A DNA stretch of 64,000 nucleotides from Tulasnella sp. 424 (Eukaryota; Basidiomycota; Agaricomycetes; Cantharellales; Tulasnellaceae). Under the pieces are notes generated by a model that made no database searches, had not been told where the DNA came from, and saw nothing but the letters and a program-made list of their open reading frames with translations. The DNA lies in contig WSUB01000009.1 in assembly GCA_019633425.1 (NCBI GenBank), positions 454,629-518,628 of the forward strand, written 5' to 3'. Made by a program: the position numbers and the translations under genes. Positions 47,911 through 57,682 of this stretch are shown here, piece by piece; position 1 is the first letter of the stretch, and each line of letters opens with the position of its first letter.

Positions 47911-49000
47911 ATCGAGTGAACGCTGCACGAGCCTTTAGTTGAAACACCGCTTAATACTACATGTGCAATCTGTAGAGTGAAAAAAGCAAAAACAAAAGAC
48001 AAGTCCCCAACCTAAACCAAGCGATATACTACAAGCGGGACAACAACGGTCCATACTCGGCATGCTTCATTGTTCATAGACGATTAAGTATGCAGGGAGA
48101 ATGGCTTCGTTTTTGTAAACTGTGTGAACATCATATTCTTGAGACATGCCAACTTTGCCGAGTACCTGGCGGTCATTGTTATTATGCTGAGGCTGCATTT
48201 AAGATCAAGTATCTCACCGAGTCATAGCCAGTTGGGGCATCCAGAAGGTGTTTTGGCTCTTGTTTCGCTGTCAAAACACAGGACCTGCCCAGCACGACGC
48301 GAGCAACAAGCACGGCCTTGTACTTGGATGAATAATCGCTATTATATTTGTCAGCTCTAGAAAACGTAGGAATTAGTTATAAGTCATCTTCCGGCTGGGT
48401 GCGAGGTACTTCGAAGAGAGGCGGGACGTGTAGATCCCTTTGCCGAATCTGGGGACGCTTCGACCTGTCACGGTTCCAGCTTGGTCTACGCTGAAGGAGT
48501 TTCTCATGATACAGCATAGACGACATTTCATATTCTTGCATGGGGTGCTGAATTGTTCATCGTCTCCCACCGAGCAGAGCCGTGAGGTGCCATGGAACAG
48601 CTCCTGCTCCGTGCCGTCGACGTCAGTGTCACCACGGGTGCATAAAACGTTGAGCCTGGTATGCCAGCCTCATCAGAATCAGACTAGTCAATAGGTTTCA
48701 TTTACTTACCGATAAGCACAATATGTCACAACAAGGTTTCCGGGCATCTCAATCTCGTAGATGTGGCGTATCGGCGGGCAAGGCTTATCGGGACATTTCC
48801 AGCCATTGCAGAATAACTCCTCCACTGAGGCGCTTGTGAGATATACTGCCACCATCATGATAAGTTTACATTACCTCGTTCGCGCTCTGAGTCGAGCTGA
48901 TGCAACCGCCTGAGCTGAGTTGAGGACGTACTCAAAGGTGGCACGCGGAAGGATGATCCGCCGGCCACACGAGACAAGAGCCAAAGAGGGAATGGGATCG
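47911..49000. repeat. Left arm of a large inverted duplication
   Basis: The 3' half of PARP-C plus about 150 bp beyond its stop recurs in opposite orientation at about 61915-63022 with high but imperfect identity. The two arms lie about 13 kb apart. Identity covers exons, introns and the 3' flank, so this is a segmental duplication rather than conserved coding alone. Confidence 0.8.
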
Positions 49001-49887
49001 AAAATTCTTCGTCGTCATGGGGTGAGGGTGATTCTACTTGCGGTAAATGACGCTTGACAATTTTTCCTAGCGCCTTGGGTAGCGATGATGAATACGAGCC
49101 GTCTTCAAACATAACAAAGTAATGAGAGTTATCCAATGGAGATAGTGCCGCGGCCTCGGGATTCAGAGATAGATCAGGTTTCACACAGCTAGAAGGGCTC
49201 TGCAGACGTACAACTATCTGATCGTTTCCAGTCTCGTCATTGGCAATTAGACCCTGGATGCCCTTATGGCGACCGAGCACAACCTTGCTTCCGACCTTAA
49301 TAACAAAGTTATCCAAGGAGCATCCAAGCTCCACAAAATTGATGTCCCTTGCCGTCGGATATCCAACACCCTGAGGCAGCAAGACATTTGCGACGGGAGG
49401 TCGGAGTGTTATGAAATGTCGAGGAGGCTTGTTGTCTGCGCTGAACACCCATATTTCCTTCCCAACCCCAAATGATACCTTGGAGACGTTTTTCAGCCGT
49501 CTTTGTAGCTGAGGGTGAACCTCATTCCAAGCTTCAGGAGTTAACCCTTGAATTGGAGCAGGTTAAGAAGAAGCGTGACTTTGGGGATGCAGAAGAAACT
49601 CGCACTCCGCTGAATGGTTGTTCCCTGAGAATACTTGATCCAATATCGCCCTTCACAGCCAAGGGCGAGATCAAGGATGTCTTTCGAAGTGATTGTCCGC
49701 AACGAATTTTCCAGATCTGGATGGACGTTATGCCTGCCCTCGCTAGATAATGAGTCCCTACGTACAGTGTCAGGGAGAGATCTGGTGTCACTTACCAATC
49801 CACACCTTTTGAAGAGTGAACAACAAGCGAATGGTCGCCTCTGTACGACCCCAAGTAGACTCTGAATGGGAGTGAAGTCGAGGCCAT
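48067..49887 (-). CDS. PARP-C: array family member lacking the triad Glu
   Basis: Intact frame from ATG at 49887 (MASTSLPFRVYLGSYRGDHS) to TGA at 48067-48069 (LPAYLIVYEQ). Blade-like repeats are [58 protein letters not shown] and LSPLDNSHYFVMFEDGS. The PARP-like part keeps His (LFHGTSRLC) and Tyr (RFGKGIYTSRLSSK). The segment that reads NYDEQVVY in A, B and D is EYDVHTVY here, so the Glu is replaced by Val. Splice junctions (GTAAGT, GTGCGA, GTAATG, GTAAGT) hold frame. Without Glu the protein probably cannot do classical ADP-ribosyl transfer; it may bind NAD or ADP-ribose, act as a decoy, or have diverged activity. Its 3' half recurs inverted at 61.9-63.0 kb. Confidence 0.72.
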
Positions 49888-50535
49888 GGCCGTGGTGTGG
49901 TGATGGGATCAGGCAGCGTTTGAACACTGATGTTTGTGACGTTTCGGGAGGGATTGCACAAGGCGCTTCTCAACGATCACCGGATATCATGGGACTGCCG
50001 AGGGAAGTTGGGACAGCGATTTGAACCCCCAAATTCCGGCTGAGCCCTTCCGAAAGCCGGGAGGGCCTAAAATCTCCCGAATTAGACAAGCTTCGTCCAC
50101 CGGAGCTCCGTTGGAGTGAGGGACAAGGTTCATCGTTTGGTTTCTCTTTTCAGCACTAAGCTAAGCGGTCATTACAGCCGGGTAAGGATTCGAAACGAGT
50201 TTAAACTCAAAGAGTGACGATGGTCGAGCCGCTCCAAGTTGGTTCGTGTCATCGCATGCTCGGTCAAAACGCGATCACGTAAGCCTCTTCGCACACCTGC
50301 GCCACCCAATCTCCCACTATACCCCCTAGCACGTTGGCAGCAGATAAGGAGAAGTCAGAGCAAGCGCTTGCGCCCTCAAAGTCATAGGAACCAAGCAATA
50401 AATGGCCGGCTTTCAAAATTCCCCCACATCTTTCCAAGGGGTGTACAAGGTCCGAAAATTGATATGCTGGATAGCAGCCACTGACAAATACGGGTAGGAG
50501 CTTGGTCGGGTAATGATATAGCAAAGAAACTACTT
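49888..50535. other. Spacer between PARP-C and PARP-D
   Basis: Upstream region of PARP-C and 3' flank of PARP-D, about 650 bp. No NYN gene or remnant is seen. A short open frame at 50239-50484 has no motif. Confidence 0.45.
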
Positions 50536-52346
50536 TCAGGGTTTGTAGATAATTAAGAAGGCTGGCCGGATTGCTTCATTTTTATATACGACTTGTTCAT
50601 CATAATTCAGGTGCGTTCCGACGGCCCCATGGACCTGATCTCTCATTAACCAAGGTCATGGAACTCAAGATATGTCACTTACGGAGTCAAAGCCGATGGG
50701 AGGACCTGTAAGATGTTGAGTTGTTACTTGCAGTGACCACCCTCTTCCAAGCACGACGCGAGCCACGATCAAAGCCTTGTATTCTGAAGCGGGACGAGCC
50801 CAGCTGTAGTCATGAGCTCTATATGGTAGTCAGTGAATGAAAACTAGACAAGGAGCCAGGACATCCTTACTTCGAAGATATTGATGATGTATATATTCCT
50901 TGGCCAAACCGCTTAAAAGAAGGACGTCCTACAGCGTTTCCCGCCATCTCGATCGAGAAGGATCTCGTCAGGATACAGCATAACCGGCAGCCGCCATCTT
51001 TGCATGGATTTGTGTATTTTGGTTCGTCCCCCAATGCGCAAGAGCGAAAAGTGCCATGAAACAGCTCTCGCTCAAGGTGGTCAGCCCAGCCAGTGCTCAG
51101 GATTTGAAGGCTTTGACGCGCGTCCCGTTAGGAATCCCCCGATGAATGTTTAACGCACAAGGCACTCACCGATAATTCAAGTAGCTCCGGGCGAGATGTT
51201 CCGGAAGCTGAATTTCGTAGATATGTTGGATTTCTGGTCGCATTTTCCATGGATGCATCCACCCGTTCTCGAAGAGCTGTCGAACTGAAGGAACTCCATA
51301 AAGGATAATGCCACGAGATGGAAAGGAAACTTACTCCGCCAATAGCTTGAATCCTGGAAGTCAAGAAGTTTTAGTTCGGTAGAAGACGAACTGCTCAGAG
51401 CTGGCGTCATAAAGATAGGGCCCATCAGGAGACCGTCAAAAGGGTTGGGCACAGGCTCTACCCGTGTCTCAACGGTTTCTTCCCGTTCATTATACAGCAA
51501 AGATGTCATCGTCTTCATGTGTCGTTTGACGATTTTCTTCAGCACTCTGTGCAACTCTGCCCTGTAGGATCCGTCGTTGAAGAGAATAAAATAATGAGAA
51601 TCGTCGACAGGGGAGAGAGCTGCGGCCTAATGGCAGCGCGGAGTTACGATTAATATTAGTCCAAAAATCCCATTCCAGGGAACGTACCACGATCTGGTTG
51701 ACCTGTGCTGGACGGATGCCTGACATGGAAGGTGATTCCCAATTGCCAACGCTAACTTCGCCTTTAATCTTGATTATGAAGTCGTCTTTGCAGCAGCCGA
51801 ATGCAATAAATTCAATGTCGTTAACTGCAGGGTGAGGGGAGTCCGAGGGCTGCACAATCTCCAGCACGCGGTCCCTCGCTCGCAAGAAGTGACGCGCTTC
51901 CTGCTCTCCGCTAACTGCCCATATCTCATCCCCGAACCCAAGCGACAGCTTAGAAACTCTTCTGAGTCGCCCTTGTAACTGCGGTTGAATCTCTTCCCAA
52001 ATTCCTTGGGTCAAACCTGCCAGAGCGAGTGTCCAAAGAGAAAGTCGCTAAGCAGCATGTGAAGTGCGTACGTTGTTCTACCGTCAATCCCGAGCTGTAC
52101 TTGATATAGAACCGCCCATCGCAGCCAAGAGAAAGGTCTAGGATGTCATCTGCATAAATACTTTTCAGGACTTTTTCGAGATTCGGGTGAACATTGTACC
52201 TATTCTTGCAAGGTGGTCAGAGTCTGCCTGCTAGAGCTAAAAATGCACAAATACCAGTCGACGCCTTTGGATGAATATACGACAAGGGAGTGGTCGCCTT
52301 TATACTCCCCGAGGAAGACTTTAGGAGTAAGATAAGAGGAGGTCAT
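50536..52346 (-). CDS. PARP-D: beta-blade repeats + PARP-type ADP-ribosyltransferase
   Basis: Apparently intact, about 475 residues, from ATG at 52346 (MTSSYLTPKVFLGEYKGDHS) to TGA at 50536-50538 (RPAFLIIYKP). By residue: blade-like repeats at about 8-190 (DILDLSLGCDGRFYIKYSSG, VSKLSLGFGDEIWAVSGE, DIEFIAFGCCKDDFIIKIKG), a further blade LSPVDDSHYFILFNDGS, and a variable linker at about 200-280. Then VRQLFENGWMHP..HIYEIQLPEHL, and the catalytic part from about 330. The triad is His in LFHGTFRSC, Tyr in RFGQGIYTSSISSK and Glu in [13 protein letters not shown]. Between His and Tyr is the Cys set C-x4-C-x2-C (NPCKDGGCRLC). Eight exons join in frame. It faces NYN2 divergently across a 753-bp spacer. 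Target unknown. Confidence 0.78.
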
Positions 52347-53099
52347 TCCTGACCAAAAAAGGATCCGGATGAATCGTACACGACCGTACCCCAGCCTGAA
52401 TTTGTACCGACCTTTGGTAGAGAAAGTTCTTCCGTATGTCAGAGAAATAATAAGACTTCCGGATCCGAAGGCGACCTTTCTGTGTGAATTGGCACAGAGA
52501 AGGAAATACTGGCGTCGGTTCCGTCAGACTGAACACGTTGAACCCAGCCCACATCCTTGCGTGCGTTAATGGGAGGTCCCATAAATTTCCAGAAGTGGAC
52601 GTAGAGTCCGTGTTTTCTTCAACGCTAATCCATCATGGACAAATCCAAACAAAGCGGGAATCACATTGAACGAGTACTCCCCCTTTCGCTCGGTCTAGGT
52701 CAAAGACTCTTTCAAAACGCGAAGATCGCGACGCGTTTCGTCAGAGCTCGGCCCAATCCCGAGCCTTACGCAGCCCGCTTGTCCTTCACAGAACACCTTC
52801 CTGAACTGGAGTAGAGAGGTACGCCGATGGGCGCCTGTTCTTGGCTGACCTGCCTTTTGTACCGGAGGTCCACAAAATGCTCCAATTGGAGCGAGGCGGG
52901 ACCTGAACGCGTAATCACATTCATGCCGAGAGGGCCTCTTTTAACCTGATTTAGCCCGCTGGAGACCGCAACCCTGAATTGCTGCCCATACACATATATC
53001 AGGATGAGTGGTGCAGCAGCTCGTCCGATTCTCAACGCGATTTCCTTCCACTGCAACATACTATCTGAACGCTCACCCTTCTCTATATACATATCATCA
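52347..53099. promoter_or_regulatory. Repeated divergent spacer, copy 1 (PARP-D / NYN2)
   Basis: A bidirectional spacer whose right part, from about 52440, is clearly homologous to 56347-56854 and in part to 59672-59901 and 61620-61890. Shared landmarks are GGAGGTCCACAAAATGCTCC, TCATGCCGAGAGGGCCTC and CCCATACACATATATC, and then the NYN start. Repeated retention in front of NYN copies suggests the promoter was duplicated together with its gene pair. A minus-strand open frame inside it (ATG at 53059) is shared by three copies. Confidence 0.65.
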
Positions 53100-53757
53100 A
53101 TGAAGCTTCCGGCTTTCCTCGGGCAGTTTCGTGGAGCACCCGCCACAATCTTGTGGGACTTCCAGGTCAGGAAGAACGATTATCCTCATCAGCGGTATCT
53201 CACGACGCCTTGCTGTGTAGAACCTTGCTGCCAGAAGGGGTACAATCAAACCCACAGTTGAGGCGATAAAGAAGCCGCTGGAACCAATATGTCGAATCCA
53301 GGCGATCAATGCCTACCTCCAAGCTTCAGGCAAATCCAACCTCTCGGGACTTCGAGCGGAGTTTCAAAGTGCAGGGGTCGAGGTTCGTAGTCTATTGCTA
53401 CAATATCTGTTTAGCTAACAACGATATGCTGGGTCGGTAATTAGCCGATCAGCTGCCCTTTCAGTGAACAGAAAGGCTGTACAACAGATACAAGAATGAT
53501 CGAGACGGTCCAGTCTCTCGGTCTGAGGGCCCCAGCAGACAAAAGACTTGCATTTGTTTTTATATCCAGGGACAAAGGATTTCGCCGCCTGTGCGAAATC
53601 CGTTCGCAGTGCCGGACATGCGGTTGTCCTGGTTCTTGGACCGAACCCGGCATGCAGTAAACGCCTCCTCCAGCAAGCGGACTTAGTCCTTGTGGGCAAA
53701 TCATACCAGTTGCAGGGAGTTCGTCCTCGTGATCATGAAGAGAAGAAAGCAGACTAA
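53100..53757 (+). pseudogene. NYN2: NYN-domain gene with a frameshift
   Basis: The ATG at 53100 starts MKLPAFLGQFRGAPATILWD. Intron 1 (GTCAGG..TGTAG) splices to NLAARRGTIKPTVEAIKKPL and INAYLQASGKSNLSGLRAEF. Intron 2 (GTTCGT..ATTAG) splices to PISCPFSEQKGCTTDTRMIE. The frame then breaks near 53566-53577, where NYN2 has one base more than NYN3 inside the block that should read ISGDxDFAAC. After the shift the frame continues correctly as DFAACAKSVRSAGHAVVLVL and ends QGVRPRDHEEKKAD at 53755-53757. The rest of the domain is well preserved, so the break looks recent. A sequencing error is possible. Confidence 0.7.
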
Positions 53758-53945
53758 TCGAGGAGGCCTTGGGCATGAGCACGCTGTTTCTCTAGAAGGC
53801 TAATGAAATATTCTGACTGGTTCGCTGAACCCCTATGTACACCCTCGATGTATTTATGTCCATTCTGAGCTCGATATCTCATTTGCGAGGTAGTGAATTG
53901 CGGATGTGCACGAGAATTAGCGTTCGAAATGGTACAAGATACGGG

Positions 53946-55822
53946 TCATGACGCGTAGATGATGATGTAGGCTGGCCTGATGGCATCGTCACGGAACAAG
54001 ACCTGCTCGTCATAATTCAAGCCAAATCCGACTTCGCCAAGCACCTGAAGAACGCAGAGAGTCGCTTTAGAAAATTTCTGGGAGATAGGTATGAGATCGT
54101 GCGAGCGATTAGACGTACCGAGTCGTATCCCGAAGGGGGGCTCCTTAGGCTTTCAGTGTTTCGGCGAAGAACCTTGCCCTTGCCTAGCGCAGCCTTAGCA
54201 ACTAATACTACCCTATTTGGTGAGTTTGACAGATCATTCGTGTAATCGTCTGCTCTGATAAGTTAGAGTCACGTCAGATAAACTCCTAAACCGGAGGGGT
54301 TGGCATTACTTTGAGGAGACGCCCGATGTATATATACCATGTCCGAATCTATCGTATTATGAAATCAATGGGATGAGCTAGATTCGATAGGGCAGCGCTT
54401 ACCTCAGGAAATTGTGGTCGGGAGCGGTGCCAGCCCGTCCTACGGAGAAAGATTGTCGCAGTATGCCACACAGGCTGCAGGCCGGCCGCTTGCACAGGTT
54501 TGTAATATGATCTTTATCTCCTAGGCGGCAGTGACGGGGAGTCCCGTGAAACACCAGTTTCTCGTTCACGCCAGTATCACCCCGGCTGCGTTCGAGACGG
54601 GACCTGGACGAACTCGTCAGGGCTACAGAATGCCGATCGGCTCACGACACTCACTTATAGGCAATGTAGGAACGCTCAAGCTGGTCGGGAAGAATAACAG
54701 TGAAAATCCTTTGTACGTCTGGAATGGCTTTGTCTTCATGCTTCCACCCTCTCTTGAATAGCTTGTGAACTAGGTGAGCGGAATCCATCTCGGTGAGCAT
54801 TGGGGAATTTCAAGCGACAAGTTAGAAATTTGACTCACTCCTCGAGAACTCTTCTTTGTCGTGATGCTCATCCAGTAGTCGCAACGAAGTCGACGAGTTT
54901 ACAGAGGCGGGTATCCTCGCGCTAACAGCAGATTCAATCGGTCCCCTTTTGGGACGAGACTTCTTAGACATGAGAGAGTATCGCAGTTGGCAGTAAGCAT
55001 CTACGTCATCTGTCATATCCTCTGGGAGGCTGTAGTCAATGGTGCCATCATTCCAGCACAAGAACCAAAACCTGTCCAGAGGCGACAACGCTGCGCTCTG
55101 GTTTTAGCCAGGAGTCAGAACCAAAAGCAAGAAGCTGTAAATAATCGGAACGCACAGTTATCGTTTTCCCTGCTTTTCTACCTTCCGTGATACGATTTCT
55201 GAGCAGATTGCTACCACGATACTCGACGCGGCCGTTAACCCCGAAAGCCCAGTCGCCGTTAGCGCCCAGAGCGACAAACTCAATGTCGTCGAAGCAGTCG
55301 ATGCCGTCAATTTTGGAGTCCAAACGATGACCAAAGGGTCCGTGATCATCGACCTGCTCGAAGGTACGGCAGCGCCCGTCTCGGTCAACACGGACGCCCC
55401 AGTGCTGCCCGTCAGGACCAAGTGTGAGCCTGTCTAATTCCACATTGGGGTCTTGACCCATTTCATTCCACAAGTGCTTGGAAAGCTCTAAAAAGCAACC
55501 CTTAATGCGTTGGATTGTTGCGCGCTTCGGAGTTTCTTACTTCGTTTCTCTTGACCGTCGTCCAGGTATCTTATGTAGAACCGCCCTTCTGAGCCCAAAG
55601 AAAAGTCTAATATATCTGCTTCCGGAACTCTTTGAAGCAGACTGGACAGCGCATCTGGAATGTTCATCCTACGGTGCCGTCCTCGGTAAGCTGCGGGCCT
55701 TCCCAAGCGTGGTTGTGCATGCAGACGCACCAAATCAAGCCCTTCTTTGACTGGACAACCCAAGAATGATCATCGTCGTAATCTCCTAGAGCAACTCTGT
55801 AGTGGGTTTTGGGAACAGGCAT
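53946..55822 (-). CDS. PARP-E: divergent array member with full H-Y-E triad
   Basis: Apparently intact, from ATG at 55822 (MPVPKTHYRVALGDYDDDHS) to TGA at 53946-53948 (AYIIIYAS). It forms a subgroup with PARP-F. Blade-like repeats read DILDFSLGSEGRFYIRYLDD, LDRLTLGPDGQHWGVRVD, DIEFVALGANGDWAFGVNG and LSPLDRFWFLCWNDGTIDYS. The catalytic part keeps His (VFHGTPRHC), Tyr (RFGHGIYTSGVSSK, with an extra intron just before it) and Glu (LNYDEQVLFRDDA). The Cys set NLCKRPACSLC is present. It faces NYN3 divergently across 1032 bp, of which 379 bp is an inserted inverted-repeat element. Removing that insert gives a spacer close in size to those of the other pairs. Confidence 0.72.
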
Positions 55823-55967
55823 TGCAGGTGCAAAATGAGCTTGAAGGGAGTGCAGTCCAGGGTGAAACCGTTGCAGAGCGCGGTTGGTGGTGGTTTGTCA
55901 GAAACGGAAAGTGTATGGTATTTATAATGTCACACTCCTTCCCAGTGGCCCTCCAGGAAGTGAAGTA

Positions 55968-56346
55968 GTGTTGCCGCGGAAAGAAGCTAAGGAGATCGAA
56001 GTATCGACTTCGACAAACTTCGAAGACTCGAAGTGGATCGAAGCGAAGTGACGAGGTCCTCCGCCACACTCCGACTCTTATGAGAAATGAAATTTTCAGA
56101 GATGAGAAAAGGAGACCTCCGAAGCCGACTCGGCAGCGAAGGGTCCGAATGTCCAAGAGCATGATGTGATTCGAACAATTGAGGGCCACTCCATCCCATC
56201 TGTGATGGGAACCGACTTCCCAAGAGGATCTAAGCGCCACGGAACCTCCTTCGACCTCACTTCAATAGGTCGAAGTTGGTCGAAGTTTCCTGTTTGTCGA
56301 AGGAGATCGGAACCTCCTTCGACAACTTCGAACTCCGCGACAACAC
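55968..56346. mobile_element. Non-autonomous inverted-repeat element 1 (TA target site)
   Basis: The ends are GTGTTGCCGCGGA at 55968 and its near-perfect inverse TCCGCGACAACAC ending at 56346, flanked by TA on both sides (55966-55967 and 56347-56348). At 379 bp with no transposase frame it fits a MITE of the TA-inserting kind (Tc1/mariner-like by target site only). The interior is rich in TCGAAG/CTTCGA and partly self-complementary. Paralogous spacers lack this block, which supports insertion after the spacer was duplicated. Confidence 0.7.
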
Positions 56347-56348
56347 TA

Positions 56349-56854
56349 AAAGTGAAGGGAATACTGGGATTGGTTCCGTTAGATTGAGCACGTTTATCCC
56401 AGGCCAAATCCTTGCGAGCGTTATAGTGAGAGGTCCCAGAAATTTCCAAAAGTGGACGTAGGGTCTTGGACGCTGGACAAATCAGATGGTGACGCGTTTT
56501 GTCAGCTTTCGGCCAGTCCCGACCCAACGCGGCCCGCTTGCCCTTCCCAGAACCCCTTCCTGAATTGGAGTAGGGAGGTACGCTGATGGGCGCCTATTCT
56601 TGGCTGACCTGCTTTCTTGTACCGGAGGTCCACAAATGCTCCATTTGAGCGAGGCGGGACCTGAACGCGTAATCACATTCATGCCGAGAGGGCCTCTTTT
56701 AACCTGATTTAGCCCACTAGAGACCGCAGCCCTGAATTGCTGCCCATACACATATATCTGGATGAATGTTGCAGCACCTCGTCCGATTCTCAACGCAATT
56801 TCCTTCCACTCCAACATACAATCTGAACCCTCGCACTCCCTCCTCTGTGTCTAA
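56349..56854. repeat. Repeated divergent spacer, copy 2 (PARP-E / NYN3)
   Basis: This stretch aligns with 52460-53099 over nearly its whole length, including AATACTGG..GGTTCCGT at the left, the TCATGCCGAGAGGGCCTC block and the run-in to the NYN ATG. It contains the second copy of the shared minus-strand open frame (ATG at 56817). Confidence 0.7.
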
Positions 56855-57506
56855 ATGAAGCTATCCACGTTCGTCAAGCGGTTCCGCGGGGCACCCGTCA
56901 CAATACTGTGGGACTATCAGGTCAAGTAGCACGATTATCCTCATCAGTGGTATCTCACGACGCCTCACTGTTTAGAACCTTCCTGTAAGAAGGGGAACAA
57001 TAAAACCGACAGTCGGGGCGATAACCAAGCCTTTGGAGGCAATATGCAACATCCAAGAGATCAAGGCGTTCATCCCAGCTGCGGGAAAATTTAACAGGCC
57101 TGGACTACAAGACGAGTTTCGAAGTGCAGGGGTAAAGGTTCGTTGTCAATTGCTAGACGATTGAATCAGCTAACAGCCATATCCTGGGTCGGACATTAGT
57201 CGATCAACTGCGCTTTCAGTAAAAAGAATGGCTGCACCTCAGATACAAAATTCATCGAGACGGCTCAAACCGTCATCCTCAAAGCCCCGGGGGGGGGAAA
57301 GACTTGTATTCGTCTTTATATCTGGAGATGGGGATTTCGCCGCATGTGCTAAAAGCATTCGCGATGCCGGACATGCGATTGTCTTGGTTCTGAAGCCAAA
57401 GACCCAATGCAGCAAGCGCCTCCGCCAACAGGCCGACCTCGTGGTCGTTGGGAAAACATATCAGCTTCAGGGAGTTCGTCTTCGCGAGGAGAAGAAGGAA
57501 GGTTGA
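56855..57506 (+). pseudogene. NYN3: NYN-domain gene with a frameshift at a G9 run
   Basis: The ATG at 56855 starts MKLSTFVKRFRGAPVTILWD. Introns at the same places as in NYN2 splice to NLPVRRGTIKPTVGAITKPL and then to SINCAFSKKNGCTSDTKFIE. The frame breaks at a run of nine G (57289-57297). NYN2 has one base fewer in the aligned interval, so eight G would be in frame. Beyond the run, RLVFVFISGDGDFAACAKSI continues the domain with its catalytic Asp and ends at a TGA at 57504-57506. The homopolymer makes slippage, either biological or in sequencing, the simplest cause. Confidence 0.7.
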
Positions 57507-57682
57507 CCGAGCAAGGCTTGGGCATGACCCGCCGTTTCTTCAGGGACTGAAATCTGGCTCGACTGGTTCGCTCACGCTTTATGTACACCTCCAATGAGTT
57601 TATGCCCTTTCTGATTTTATTGCGAAATAGTGACCGTAGATGTGCACGAGAATTAGCTTATGCGATGGTACAAAGAAACCGG

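Noticed and set aside
50010..50060. tRNA-like GATTTGAACCCCC stretch
   Set aside because: It looks like the 3' part of a minus-strand tRNA at first sight, but neither the T-stem nor the acceptor stem can be paired.
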